Positions 1 to 8,294 are shown, numbered from the stretch's first letter. The stretch: DNA of 32,553 bases from an uncultured Prevotellaceae bacterium (GCA_937910905.1 CALEPV010000031.1:1-32553); one strand, 5' to 3'. The notes: a model not told the origin generated them from the letters alone. Numbers and translations: made by a program.

Positions 1-107
1 TCGCTAAAAGAAGAGCCAGAGGATATACGAATGTAAACAATTTCGTCAATATGATCTACTATGTCAATGGAGGAGAAACCTTCCATTACCCACTCAAATC
101 AACATAG
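1..107 (+). pseudogene. C-terminal tail of a probable DDE transposase (cut by window edge)
   Basis: Reading from base 3 gives an open frame of 34 codons that ends at TAG 105-107. It contains a basic KRRARGY segment followed by VNNFVNMIYYVNGG. A basic ARGY/F motif followed by a hydrophobic FxxMIYY stretch resembles, from memory, the extreme C-terminus of ISL3-like bacterial transposases. Too little is visible to fix the family, and an unrelated gene tail is possible. The element would lie outside the window to the left, and no inverted repeat end was recognised after the stop. Whether the parent gene is intact cannot be seen. Confidence 0.35.
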
Positions 108-121
108 ACCCATTCTTTATG

Positions 122-129
122 TACTTTTG
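122..129 (+). promoter_or_regulatory. Bacteroidetes -7 promoter box TACTTTTG
   Basis: TACTTTTG matches the Bacteroidetes -7 consensus TAnnTTTG. No good TTTG -33 box lies 19-20 bp upstream, so this is a partial match. It would start transcription near base 136, downstream of the most upstream ATG (119) of the DUF2752 frame, and so argues for an internal start. Confidence 0.45.
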
Positions 130-226
130 CCACACATTTATTTACATGCTGCGCGTATGCGCGTTGCGGACAGAGGGTCACATACGCGCATATCCAAGCA
201 TAAATGTCTACCAACGCAACCACAAC

Positions 227-475
227 ATGCTGCCCTGTCCACTATACCAACTGACGCATCTGCAATGCCCCTTCTGCGGCTTGCAACGTGCTGCGGTGGC
301 ACTCTGGCAAGGGCACTGGCAGGAAGCCTTCTGGCTCAATCCAGGCATGTTGATACTGTTGCCAGCATTCATCGCATGGTGGCTCACCCACCGTCCGCTC
401 ACCCCTGCGGCGGCACTGACGATGCTCATCGTGAGCCTCTGCTGGGGCTTGGCCCGCAACCTGCTGGGCATCTAG
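227..475 (+). CDS. DUF2752 family small membrane protein
   Basis: This is an 82-residue protein with the DUF2752 hallmark CPFCGLQRA near its N-terminus, followed by WxGxxxxAFxLNP and two hydrophobic segments (about residues 38-52 and 60-75). The family is widespread in Bacteroidetes and has no established biochemical role; the CPxCG motif suggests metal or redox chemistry at the membrane. I chose ATG 227 because the longer frame from 119 would begin upstream of the promoter box at 122-129 and adds non-conserved sequence; ATG 146 is the alternative. It is followed after 52 bp by another membrane protein gene on the same strand, with which it is probably cotranscribed. Confidence 0.7.
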   Translation: MLPCPLYQLTHLQCPFCGLQRAAVALWQGHWQEAFWLNPGMLILLPAFIAWWLTHRPLTPAAALTMLIVSLCWGLARNLLGI

Positions 476-527
476 CCAAGCTCTGCACCATCTGCAACAA
501 TCAACCACTAAACAATACAATACCATT

Positions 528-1328
528 ATGAAAACAATCAACATCGGAAGCATCACAGCACGTGCTTGGAATCTGGCCATCGACAACTGGCCTATCTTTA
601 TTCTTCTCGCCATAGTGAAAAACATTGTGACCAGCATCGGAACCTCGCTCGACGCAGAACTGCTGCAGGAGTACAACCTGGCCCGTCACCCTGAGATGTT
701 CAGTGTGGCACTCGACCAAGCCCTCCACATCAACCCCTGGATCGTAAGTCTGGGCTTCCTGCTGGGCATGTACCTGAGCATCGTGACCTTCAAGATGCTG
801 GTCAACTGTGCCCGCACGGGCAAGCCCTACGAAAGCATGGCCGATGTCTTCAGCCTTGACTTCGTGCGCTTTGCATTCTTCCTGGGCGTGAGCATAGTGC
901 TCTCTCTGGCCATCATCATTACCGCCCTGCTTGGTGGCGGCATAGTAGCGGCCATTGTCTTCGCTACGGGTCTGCCGCTGGGTTGGTCAGTGGTGCTCGT
1001 AGTGCTGGGTGTGCTCATTCCTACCTTCTATATCACTATCCGTCTGGCCTTCGCTCCCATCATCATAGCCACCGAGCAGGTTCCGTTCCTCGACGCATTC
1101 CGTCTGTCTTGGCGCCTCACCAACGGTGTGTTCTGGAAGCTGCTGCTGTTGCTGCTGGCCAGCTGCGGTGTCATCATCCTTGGCCTGTGCGCATGTATTG
1201 TGGGCGTGATACTGGCCCAGGTGGTGGTGAACTTCATGTTCGCCCTGGCCTACACCGACCTCAAGGATGCCAACGACGAGCCTGCAGCCGACATCGCTGC
1301 ACCAGTAATGGAGTCCTACGAGAAGTAA
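528..1328 (+). CDS. Multi-pass membrane protein, function unknown
   Basis: The 266-residue protein has about five to six hydrophobic helices (roughly residues 21-38, 71-92, 113-140, 146-176, 205-238) and a charged C-terminal tail. The pattern FLDAFRLSWRLTNGVFWKLL before the last helices resembles the glycerophosphoryl-diester-phosphodiesterase membrane-domain/DUF975-like group, in which an amphipathic SW.L..G.FW.L segment precedes a helical hairpin. That is a fold-level resemblance and not a function. No catalytic residues were recognised. It lies between a DUF2752 gene and a secreted hexosaminidase on the same strand, with 50 bp to the latter. The start ATG 528 directly precedes the conserved N-terminal amphipathic region. 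Confidence 0.65.
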   Translation: MKTINIGSITARAWNLAIDNWPIFILLAIVKNIVTSIGTSLDAELLQEYNLARHPEMFSVALDQALHINPWIVSLGFLLGMYLSIVTFKMLVNCARTGKPYESMADVFSLDFVRFAFFLGVSIVLSLAIIITALLGGGIVAAIVFATGLPLGWSVVLVVLGVLIPTFYITIRLAFAPIIIATEQVPFLDAFRLSWRLTNGVFWKLLLLLLASCGVIILGLCACIVGVILAQVVVNFMFALAYTDLKDANDEPAADIAAPVMESYEK

Positions 1329-1378
1329 TTGCGGCCCGTATAGCATCATCTATTTTCTCACCATACACACCCAACGCT

Positions 1379-3040
1379 ATGAAGAACCTTGTCGTAACAG
1401 CTCTGTTGTTGCTCTGTGCAACATACGTCTCGGCTCAACCCAAGGCCGACTACCGCATCATCCCGCTACCTCAGTCTGTGCGAACCGACACCACACGGTG
1501 CTTCACGCTTGCTGTAGGTGCGGGCATCAGCTACGATGCCGGCGACCCTGAGACATCGCGCATAGCACAGTGGCTCAAGCAGTATGTCGAGGAGAGCACA
1601 GGCCTGACGCTGGCTCTGACACCCGACAGCAAGCAGGCAGCCATCAGTCTGACCAAGCAACAGCCCAAAGCCAAGAAGGGGCAGCCGCAGGTGCAGCTCG
1701 ATGAAGGCATCATCAACAGCGCCTATACCATCACCGTGGGCAAGAAGGGCATACAGCTCACAGCAGCCTGCAACGAGGGGCTGTTCCGCGCCATGCAGAC
1801 TCTGCGCAAGAGTCTGCCGCTGCAGCAGACAGCAGGGCAGGGGATACTGTTCCCCTACACCAGCATAGCCGACCAGCCCCGCTTTGCATACCGTGGTGTA
1901 CACCTCGACTGCGCACGCCACTACTTCACAATTGAGACAGTGAAGACGTACATCGACCTGATGGCGCTACACGGCTGCAACCAGTTCCACTGGCACATAA
2001 CCGAGGACCAGGGCTGGCGCTTCGAGGTTAAGGCCCTGCCCGACCTTGCGAAGAAGGGTAGCATACGCAAGCAGACGGTGCTGGGACGCAACACTGGTAT
2101 CTACGACGGACAGCCATACGGTGAAGGCCTGTACTACACGCAGGAGCAATGCCGCGAGATAGTGAACTACGCAGCTCAGCGATACATCAATGTCATACCC
2201 GAGATAGACTTGCCCGGCCACATGCTGTCGGCGCTGCACGTCTATCCGAACCTCGGTTGTACAGGCGGCCCATACGAGGTGTGGCCACATTGGGGCGTGA
2301 GTGCCGATGTGCTGTGCGCCGGCAATCCTGAGACCATGCAGTTCATCAAGACCGTTCTGGGCGAGCTATGCGATGTGTTCCCATCGAAGTACGTACACAT
2401 CGGTGGCGACGAGTGTCCCAAGTCGCGCTGGCAGAACTGCACGAAGTGTCAGGCCAAGGCACGCGAGCTAGGGCTGGTAGCTACACCCGAGCACAGCATT
2501 GAGAACCAGCTGCAGACCTACATCAACCGCGAGGTGGAGCAGTTCCTGGCAGAGCGCGGACGCGATATCATCGGTTGGGACGAGACTCTCGATGGCGGAC
2601 TTACGCCCAATGCCATCGTCATGTCCTGGCGCGGCACCGAGGGTGGTATCGCAGCTGCCCGCCAGAAGCACAGGGTGATAATGAGCCCTAACAGCTACTG
2701 CTACATCGACTACTATCAGCAGAAAGACCAGTGGGGTGCACCTCTGGGCATAGGCGGCTACCTGCCAGTGAGCAAGGTGTACAGCTACGAGCCTCTGGCC
2801 GAAGAGCTCACAACAGAGGAACAATCCTATATCCTGGGGCCGCAGGTGAACCTCTGGACAGAGTATGTAGCCTTCCCGCAGCACGTGTTCTACATGCTGT
2901 TGCCGCGCCTCGATGCCATCAGCGAGGTGCAGTGGACACAAGCCGACAAGAAGGACCTTGACGACTTCCGTACCCGCCTGCCGCACATGCTGCAGATGTA
3001 CGACCGCATGGGTGTGAACTATTGCCACACCATAGAATAA
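1379..3040 (+). CDS. Secreted beta-N-acetylhexosaminidase, GH20
   Basis: GH20 enzymes remove terminal GlcNAc or GalNAc from glycans by substrate-assisted catalysis. The 553-residue protein starts with a signal peptide (residues 1-20, ending VSAQ), then a GH20 N-terminal (GH20b) domain starting at IIPLPQSV, then the TIM-barrel catalytic domain from about FAYRGVHLDCARHYF. The catalytic Asp-Glu pair is in HIGGDE (D344, E345), and later conserved parts include IIGWDE, VMSWRG and NLWTEY. It ends with the catalytic domain and lacks the extra C-terminal modules of many Bacteroidetes homologues. ATG 1379 was chosen over a far upstream in-frame start because it begins the signal peptide; the upstream part overlaps the preceding gene in another frame. 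The role is probably scavenging from host or dietary glycans, or recycling cell-wall sugars. Confidence 0.93.
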   Translation: MKNLVVTALLLLCATYVSAQPKADYRIIPLPQSVRTDTTRCFTLAVGAGISYDAGDPETSRIAQWLKQYVEESTGLTLALTPDSKQAAISLTKQQPKAKKGQPQVQLDEGIINSAYTITVGKKGIQLTAACNEGLFRAMQTLRKSLPLQQTAGQGILFPYTSIADQPRFAYRGVHLDCARHYFTIETVKTYIDLMALHGCNQFHWHITEDQGWRFEVKALPDLAKKGSIRKQTVLGRNTGIYDGQPYGEGLYYTQEQCREIVNYAAQRYINVIPEIDLPGHMLSALHVYPNLGCTGGPYEVWPHWGVSADVLCAGNPETMQFIKTVLGELCDVFPSKYVHIGGDECPKSRWQNCTKCQAKARELGLVATPEHSIENQLQTYINREVEQFLAERGRDIIGWDETLDGGLTPNAIVMSWRGTEGGIAAARQKHRVIMSPNSYCYIDYYQQKDQWGAPLGIGGYLPVSKVYSYEPLAEELTTEEQSYILGPQVNLWTEYVAFPQHVFYMLLPRLDAISEVQWTQADKKDLDDFRTRLPHMLQMYDRMGVNYCHTIE

Positions 3041-3043
3041 AGC

Positions 3044-3826
3044 ATGTCGCCTATGGACATCATTCTGAACGACCTTTCTACAGGTTATCATAGCCGCAAG
3101 TCTACCCATCGGGTGGCTTGCGGCCTCTCTGCTACCCTGCACAGCGGTCAGCTGACATCGCTGCTGGGCAGCAACGGTGTGGGCAAGAGCACCCTGCTCA
3201 AGACGATGACCGCACTGCTGCCGCCTCTGCATGGCGACATCATATTCGGCGACAGGAACATAGGCGACATCACACCCAAGGAACTGGCACAGACCGTGAG
3301 CGTCGTGCTCACGGAGCGTCCGGCCATGCAGGGCCTCACCGTACGTGAGGTCGTGGCGCTGGGACGTGCCCCCTATACAGGCTTCTTCGGCACACTCAGC
3401 GAGCAGGACGAGGAGATAGTCAGCGCTGCCATAGAGCAGGTGGCCATATCATCGCTGACCTGCCGTATGGCCCACACGCTGAGCGACGGCGAACGTCAGA
3501 AGGTGATGATAGCCAAGGCGCTGGCACAGGACACGCCCATTATCATCCTGGACGAGCCTACAGCCTTTCTCGACTTCGGCACCAAGGTAGACACATTGCT
3601 GCTGCTGCGGCGACTGGCCCACGACACCAACAAGGCCATACTGCTGTCCACCCACGACGTGGAGCTGGCGCTGCAATGCAGCGACGGCCTGTGGCTAATG
3701 AACAGAGAGGGCATCATCGTGGGCTCACCACGCCAGCTGGCCACCGACGGTACGCTGTCCACATTCTTCGACTACGAAGGCATAGCTTTCGAACCCAACA
3801 CCATGAGATTTCAGGTGAAACGCTGA
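3044..3826 (+). CDS. FecE/BtuD-type ABC transporter ATP-binding protein
   Basis: This 260-residue cytoplasmic ATPase belongs to the iron-siderophore/haem/cobalamin importer group. Visible motifs are Walker A GSNGVGKST (42-50), signature LSDGE (146-150), Walker B IIILDEP (166-172) and the H-loop STHD (H204). The gene starts three bases after the hexosaminidase stop, so the two are probably translated from one message. The cognate FecCD-type permease and the binding protein are not next to it, which is unusual because these are normally adjacent. It must partner with proteins encoded elsewhere, or be a remnant of a rearranged operon. A second ATG at 3053 is an equally possible start. The exact substrate cannot be read from the ATPase alone. 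Confidence 0.88.
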   Translation: MSPMDIILNDLSTGYHSRKSTHRVACGLSATLHSGQLTSLLGSNGVGKSTLLKTMTALLPPLHGDIIFGDRNIGDITPKELAQTVSVVLTERPAMQGLTVREVVALGRAPYTGFFGTLSEQDEEIVSAAIEQVAISSLTCRMAHTLSDGERQKVMIAKALAQDTPIIILDEPTAFLDFGTKVDTLLLLRRLAHDTNKAILLSTHDVELALQCSDGLWLMNREGIIVGSPRQLATDGTLSTFFDYEGIAFEPNTMRFQVKR

Positions 3827-3845
3827 AACAAAACCATTTATACGC

Positions 3846-4706
3846 ATGACAAAAGAATATATCGTACTATCCCGCACCAACGGCACCACGAAGACGGGGT
3901 CGCCATACGCCAACATCAAGGCCATCAACCTGGAGGAAACCATCAATGTGGCCATCTGGAACTGCGGCCCGCAGCAGGAACCTGTGGTGGGCAGGGTGCT
4001 ATCGTTCTACAACCTGCGCGACGACGGGGGCAAGAAGTCGTGCAACGCCACCGACCTGCGGCTCGACCCCAACATGCCCACAGAGGCGCATCCACTGTAC
4101 CACCTGCTGCCGCGCCCCATCAAGCAGGAGCAGTGGCAGCAGACCATACAGGAGCTCATCAAGCTCTGCTCAGACCAGTCGCTGATGGACATCATCACCG
4201 ACTTCGCCGGTATACTGTACGAGCCGTACTCCAAGTATCCGGCAGCCACCAGCGTGCACCACGCCTTCCCTGGCGGCCTGCTGAACCACACACACCAGAT
4301 GCTGGCCATGCTGCTGGGCATCTATCCCACACTGCCCACCAAGGTCAAGCCTGAACGCTGCATACTGGCCATCATGCTGCACGACTACGGCAAGGTGTAC
4401 GAGTACAACCGCAGCGGCGAGCCGCAGGAGGACATGTACCTGCTGGGCCACATCTACATCGGTGCCCACAAGCTGCATCAGGAGCTTGAGCGCCGCGGCA
4501 TAGGCAAAGCCGAGGTGAAGCGCATCGTGCACTGCGTGCTGGCTCACCACGGTAAGCGCGAGTACGGTTCGCCTGTGCTGCCCTGCACACCCGAAGCCGA
4601 GCTGGTGAACAAGCTTGACGACCTGAGTGCCAAAGCCGACCACATAGACGGCATGGGCAATATGGAGAAATCCTTCATTCTCGACACCCACGTCGTGAAG
4701 GACTGA
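3846..4706 (+). CDS. YhaM-like OB-fold/HD-domain 3'-5' exoribonuclease
   Basis: The 286-residue protein has an N-terminal OB-like nucleic-acid-binding part (residues 1-80) and a C-terminal HD phosphohydrolase domain. Metal ligands can be traced in HHAFPGGLLNHT (H148), MLHDYGK (H179, D180), LLGHIYIG (H202), LAHHG (H234, H235) and NKLDDLSAK (D258/D259). The sequence around GGLLNHT, LLGHI and AHHGKREYGSPV is typical of YhaM, a metal-dependent 3'-5' exoribonuclease acting on RNA and single-stranded DNA in Firmicutes; Bacteroidetes members are less studied. It is slightly shorter than Bacillus YhaM (about 314 residues). It follows the ABC ATPase by 19 bp. No clear terminator follows before the attenuator region. 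Confidence 0.82.
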   Translation: MTKEYIVLSRTNGTTKTGSPYANIKAINLEETINVAIWNCGPQQEPVVGRVLSFYNLRDDGGKKSCNATDLRLDPNMPTEAHPLYHLLPRPIKQEQWQQTIQELIKLCSDQSLMDIITDFAGILYEPYSKYPAATSVHHAFPGGLLNHTHQMLAMLLGIYPTLPTKVKPERCILAIMLHDYGKVYEYNRSGEPQEDMYLLGHIYIGAHKLHQELERRGIGKAEVKRIVHCVLAHHGKREYGSPVLPCTPEAELVNKLDDLSAKADHIDGMGNMEKSFILDTHVVKD

Positions 4707-4794
4707 ACCACCGATGTAGAGTGGCAAATATATAATGTATTATGAGCCGCTGACGCTATTCTCGATGCAAAGTGAATATATTTCTGTGATTTTG

Positions 4795-4825
4795 TTGCGC
4801 AATTCACAATAACGCTGTACTTTTG
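4795..4825 (+). promoter_or_regulatory. Promoter of the aromatic amino acid operon
   Basis: A TTG at 4795-4797 and TACTTTTG at 4818-4825 are separated by exactly 20 bp, matching the Bacteroidetes -33/-7 promoter. Transcription would begin near 4832, about 23 nt before the leader peptide start codon. Confidence 0.8.
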
Positions 4826-4854
4826 CAGCGCAAAACAGCTAAACAGCATTCATA

Positions 4855-4908
4855 ATGACACTTAACGGTGCTTACGTTTACTCCTTCTTTTACTTTACCA
4901 CGAGGTGA
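4855..4908 (+). CDS. Tyr/Phe-rich leader peptide of the phe/tyr operon
   Basis: This 17-codon frame reads MTLNGAYVYSFFYFTTR followed by TGA. Six of the eight residues 7-14 are Tyr (Y7, Y9, Y13) or Phe (F11, F12, F14). This is the composition expected of an attenuator leader peptide that senses charged tRNA-Phe and tRNA-Tyr, comparable in principle to the E. coli pheL peptide. It lies about 23 nt from the predicted transcription start and 127 nt before the prephenate dehydratase gene. The 5' arm of the antiterminator begins at its stop codon, so ribosome position would decide which hairpin forms. Too short for ordinary gene callers. Its translation has not been demonstrated. Confidence 0.8.
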   Translation: MTLNGAYVYSFFYFTTR

Positions 4909-4977
4909 AGCGGGAGTGTGTATGCTTTAGCTAAAGTGAGCACGACATAATGATAATGAGCAACATTCCCGCTTCAC
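4905..4977 (+). promoter_or_regulatory. Antiterminator stem of the attenuator
   Basis: Bases 4905-4919 can pair with 4963-4977 over about 15 bp with one G.U pair (core GAAGCGGGAGTG against CATTCCCGCTTC). The 3' arm contains most of the 5' arm of the terminator, so the two structures exclude each other. A ribosome at the leader stop codon would cover the 5' arm; one stalled on the early Tyr/Phe codons would leave it free. Confidence 0.75.
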
Positions 4978-4996
4978 GACAGAGGCGGGAATGTTT
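4962..4996 (+). terminator. Attenuator terminator hairpin
   Basis: AACATTCCCGC (4962-4972) pairs perfectly with GCGGGAATGTT (4985-4995) over 11 bp, and the stem can extend inward by three more pairs, leaving a 6-nt loop. It is followed by TTTCGTTAT, a weak U-tract. It shares its 5' arm with the antiterminator. Confidence 0.75.
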
Positions 4997-5035
4997 CGTT
5001 ATACAGACCAAGGACAGCCAAAACACAAACCAACA

Positions 5036-5878
5036 ATGAAACGCATAGCAATACAGGGCATCAGGGGCAGCTTCCACGACATTGCTGCCCACCAGTACTT
5101 CGAAGACGATGACATAGAGCTGATGTGCCTGGACACCTTCGAGGGCGTGTTCGATGCCATGCAGTCGGACCCCACAGTGATAGGACTAGTGGCCATTGAG
5201 AACACCATTGCCGGCAGCCTGCTGCACAACTACGAGCTGCTGCGCGAGTCGCGCACCACGATAGTGGGGGAGCACAAGCTGCGCATCAAGCACAGCATCA
5301 TGTGCCTGCCAGAGGACGACTGGGCCGACATCACCGAGGTGAACTCCCATCCTGTGGCACTCATGCAGTGCCGTGAGTTCCTGAACCGCCACCCCGGCTT
5401 CAAGGTCGTGGAGGCTGCCGACACCGCAGGTTCCGCCGAGGCCATCAGCCGCGGACATCAGCGCGGACACGCTGCCATCTGCTCCGCACAGGTGGCACCC
5501 ATCTACGGGATGAAGATACTGGAGGAAGGAATCGAGACCAACAAGCACAACTTCACACGCTTCCTCGTGCTGGCCGACCCTCAGCGCTCCAACCTGCTGC
5601 GCGACATCAGGCAGACCAACAAGGCCAGCATCGTGTTCTCGCTACAGCACGCCGAGGGCACACTGTCGCAGGTGCTGTCGGTGCTCTCGTTCTACAAGCT
5701 GAACCTCACCAAGATACAGAGCCTTCCAATCATAGGCCGCGAGTGGGAGTACATGTTCTACGTGGACATCATGTTCAGCGACTATACACGCTACAGCCAG
5801 GGCATCGACGCCATCAGACCACTGACATCAGACTTAAAGATACTGGGAGAATACAAGAATGGAAAAGAGAGCATATAA
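5036..5878 (+). CDS. pheA: Prephenate dehydratase
   Basis: This enzyme converts prephenate to phenylpyruvate, the committed step to phenylalanine. The 280-residue protein has a PDT domain (residues 1-185) with the conserved catalytic TRF (174-176, in NFTRFLV) and IENTIAGSL, followed by a C-terminal ACT regulatory domain (about 198-270). The Phe-binding ESRP motif of other bacteria is replaced by QSLP in LTKIQSLPIIGREWEY. No chorismate mutase domain is fused here; that activity sits on the DAHP synthase two genes downstream. ATG 5036 was chosen because the longer frame from 4991 starts inside the terminator stem. The 3' end overlaps the aminotransferase by 20 bp. Expression is probably controlled by the upstream attenuator. 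Confidence 0.95.
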   Translation: MKRIAIQGIRGSFHDIAAHQYFEDDDIELMCLDTFEGVFDAMQSDPTVIGLVAIENTIAGSLLHNYELLRESRTTIVGEHKLRIKHSIMCLPEDDWADITEVNSHPVALMQCREFLNRHPGFKVVEAADTAGSAEAISRGHQRGHAAICSAQVAPIYGMKILEEGIETNKHNFTRFLVLADPQRSNLLRDIRQTNKASIVFSLQHAEGTLSQVLSVLSFYKLNLTKIQSLPIIGREWEYMFYVDIMFSDYTRYSQGIDAIRPLTSDLKILGEYKNGKESI

Positions 5879-7040
5879 GCCTGCAGAACGTCTGCAGCAG
5901 GTACAGGAGTACTACTTCAGCCGCAAGCTGAAAGAGGTGGCACGCCTCAACGCCGAGGGCCGCGACATCATTTCACTGGCCATAGGCAGCCCCGACATGC
6001 CGCCGTCGGAACAGACCATAGCCACCCTCTGCGAGGAGGCACGCAAGGCCAACACCCACGGCTACCAGCCCACAGTGGGCACGCCGGAACTGCGCAAGGC
6101 CATAGCCGCCTTCTACAGCCGCTGGTACGGCGTGGAGCTGGACCCCGCCAGCGAGATTCAGCCCCTCATCGGCTCGAAGGAGGGAATACTGCACGTGACG
6201 CTGACATTCGTCAACCCCGGCGACCAGGTGCTCGTGCCGAACCCGGGCTATCCGACGTACACCGCGCTGAGCCGCCTGCTGGGAGCCGAGGTCGTGAACT
6301 ACGACCTGCTGGAGTCCAACGGCTGGCAGCCCGACTTCGAACAGCTGGAGCAGATGGACCTGTCGCGTGCCAAGCTGATGTGGACCAACTACCCGCACAT
6401 GCCGACTGGTGCTCCAGCCCAGCACCGTACATACGAGCGTCTGGTAGAGTTCGCCCGCAAGCACGGCATCATTATCGTAAACGACAACCCCTACAGCTTC
6501 ATACTGAACCGCGGCAATCACCTCAGCATACTGCAAGTGCCGGGCGCCAAGGACTGCTGCATCGAGTTCAACTCCATGTCGAAAGCCCACAACATGCCTG
6601 GCTGGCGCGTGGGTATGCTCTGCACCAACGCCGAGTTCATCAGCTGGATACTGAAGGTGAAGTCCAACATAGACAGCGGTACCTTCCGCGCCATGCAGCT
6701 GGCTGCCGCCGAAGCTCTGACCAACAACACCGACGAGTGGCACTATCAAGCCAACGTCGAGACCTACGCCCCGCGCCGCGCCGTGGCCGAGCAGATCATG
6801 CAGACACTGGGCTGCATCTTCGACCCTCAGCAGACAGGCATGTTCCTCTGGGGGCGCATACCCGACAGCTACAGCAACGTGGAGCAGCTCACCGAGCGCG
6901 TGCTGCACGAAGCCAGAGTGTTCATCACGCCGGGCTTCATCTTCGGCAGCAACGGCGAGCGCTACATCCGCATCTCACTCTGTGCAAAGGTGGAACAGAT
7001 GCAGGAGGCGCTGAAAAGGATTCAACAATGCGGCATCTGA
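5859..7040 (+). CDS. Class I/II PLP-dependent aminotransferase (aromatic/prephenate pathway)
   Basis: The 393-residue protein is a fold-type I aminotransferase. The PLP Schiff-base lysine is K242 in FNSMSKAHNMPGWRVG, with NYPHMPTG (N177), NDNPYSF (D209, Y212) and the substrate-carboxylate Arg near the C-terminus (ERYIRISL). The usual NYPNNPTG is changed to NYPHMPTG. It overlaps the prephenate dehydratase gene by 20 bp, so coupled translation is likely. By context it probably transaminates phenylpyruvate and/or 4-hydroxyphenylpyruvate to Phe and Tyr. LL-diaminopimelate or aspartate specificity cannot be excluded from sequence alone. Confidence 0.88.
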   Translation: MEKRAYKPAERLQQVQEYYFSRKLKEVARLNAEGRDIISLAIGSPDMPPSEQTIATLCEEARKANTHGYQPTVGTPELRKAIAAFYSRWYGVELDPASEIQPLIGSKEGILHVTLTFVNPGDQVLVPNPGYPTYTALSRLLGAEVVNYDLLESNGWQPDFEQLEQMDLSRAKLMWTNYPHMPTGAPAQHRTYERLVEFARKHGIIIVNDNPYSFILNRGNHLSILQVPGAKDCCIEFNSMSKAHNMPGWRVGMLCTNAEFISWILKVKSNIDSGTFRAMQLAAAEALTNNTDEWHYQANVETYAPRRAVAEQIMQTLGCIFDPQQTGMFLWGRIPDSYSNVEQLTERVLHEARVFITPGFIFGSNGERYIRISLCAKVEQMQEALKRIQQCGI

Positions 7041-7128
7041 CATCGTTCAACGCGGTGTGCCGATGAGCCCACTCACACTGCGCGATGAGCGCACCCCGAC
7101 AAAAGCATAACAGAAACATCTTACCATA

Positions 7129-8202
7129 ATGGAACACGATCTGAACCTTAAACCTCTGGCCTTGGAAGGCATAGAGGACAAGCGACCCTTGGTGATAGCA
7201 GGCCCGTGTAGCGCTGAAACCGAGGAACAAGTGATGAGCACAGCCCAACAGCTGGCCAACAACGGCATAAAGATATTCCGCGCTGGAGTGTGGAAGCCAC
7301 GCACAAAGCCGGGAGGATTCGAGGGCAAAGGCCTAGAGGCCCTGCCCTGGATGCAGCGCGTCAAGGCAGAGACCGGAATGCTGCTGGCCACCGAGGTAGC
7401 CACGCCAGAGCACGTAGAAGCCGCGCTCAAGGCCGGAGTAGACATCCTCTGGGTGGGAGCCCGCACCACCGCCAACCCCTTCTCCGTCCAGGCCATAGCC
7501 GACGCCCTGAAAGGCATCGACGTGCCTGTGCTGGTGAAAAACCCCGTGAACCCCGACATCGAGCTCTGGACAGGAGCCCTGATGCGCATCAACGGAGCCG
7601 GCATCACACGCCTCGGAGCCATACACCGCGGCTTCTCCAGCGTGGACCAGAAGCTGTACCGCAACGCCCCGATGTGGCACATAGCCATCGAGCTGAAGCG
7701 CCGCTTCCCCTCGCTGCCCATCATCACAGACCCTAGCCACATGGGCGGACGCCGCGACATGGTGGCACCCATCTCGCAGCAGGCCATGGACCTGGGCTTC
7801 GACGGACTGATGATAGAGAGCCACTGCAACCCCGACTGCGCCTGGAGCGATGCCAATCAGCAGGTGCTGCCAGAGGTGCTGGACTTTATCCTGGACCGCC
7901 TCGTGGTGCGCGACTACATAGAGACCACCGAGAGCCTCAACCAGCTGCGCAAGCAGATCGACGAGCTCGACAACAACCTCATGGACCTGCTCACCAAGCG
8001 TATGCGTGTGAGCCGCGAGATTGCCGAGTACAAGAGGCAGCACAACATGACCGTAGTGCAGACCACACGCTACAGCGAGATTCTCGACAAGCGCGCCGTC
8101 CAGGGCCAACTCTGCGGCATGTCGCCCGACTTCGTCAAGACCGTCTACGAGGCCATCCACTCAGAAAGCGTAAGGCAGCAGGTGGAGATAATGAAGATAT
8201 AA
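7129..8202 (+). CDS. Bifunctional 3-deoxy-7-phosphoheptulonate synthase / chorismate mutase
   Basis: The N-terminal type I-beta DAHP synthase domain (residues 1-260) condenses phosphoenolpyruvate with erythrose 4-phosphate, the first shikimate pathway step. Its motifs are AGPCSAE (C27), WKPRTKPGGFEG, KNPV, and DPSHMGGRRD. The C-terminal domain (about 266-357) is an AroQ-type chorismate mutase with LNQLRKQIDELDNNLMDLLTKRM. This synthase-mutase fusion is known from Bacteroidales such as Porphyromonas, where the mutase domain mediates feedback by prephenate. One protein thus handles entry to the pathway and the branch point to Phe/Tyr. An 88-bp gap separates it from the aminotransferase, with no promoter motif recognised, so it likely belongs to the attenuated operon. 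Confidence 0.95.
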   Translation: MEHDLNLKPLALEGIEDKRPLVIAGPCSAETEEQVMSTAQQLANNGIKIFRAGVWKPRTKPGGFEGKGLEALPWMQRVKAETGMLLATEVATPEHVEAALKAGVDILWVGARTTANPFSVQAIADALKGIDVPVLVKNPVNPDIELWTGALMRINGAGITRLGAIHRGFSSVDQKLYRNAPMWHIAIELKRRFPSLPIITDPSHMGGRRDMVAPISQQAMDLGFDGLMIESHCNPDCAWSDANQQVLPEVLDFILDRLVVRDYIETTESLNQLRKQIDELDNNLMDLLTKRMRVSREIAEYKRQHNMTVVQTTRYSEILDKRAVQGQLCGMSPDFVKTVYEAIHSESVRQQVEIMKI

Positions 8203-8255
8203 TCATTCTTTAACCCTTAAATGCCCCTACACTCCCCAGAGCTGCAGAACTATCT

Positions 8256-8290
8256 ACTCTCCCCCTCGAGGGGGAGCGGGGAGGGGGTCT
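8256..8290. repeat. GC-rich extragenic repeat, copy A
   Basis: This element contains the perfect palindrome CTCCCCCTCGAGGGGGAG followed by CGGGGAGGGGGTCT. The 23 bases 8268-8290 recur identically at 28258-28280, and a diverged relative lies at 9175-9211. It sits inside the operon, four bases before the tyrA start codon. Short palindromic GC-rich repeats of this kind are common between genes in Bacteroidetes. Confidence 0.75.
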
Positions 8291-8294
8291 GAAC

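Noticed and set aside
983..1378. N-terminal extension of the hexosaminidase
   Set aside because: It overlaps the membrane protein gene in another frame, and the signal peptide starts at 1379.
4991..5035. Upstream ATG for prephenate dehydratase
   Set aside because: This ATG lies in the 3' arm of the attenuator terminator, and the family N-terminus starts at 5036.
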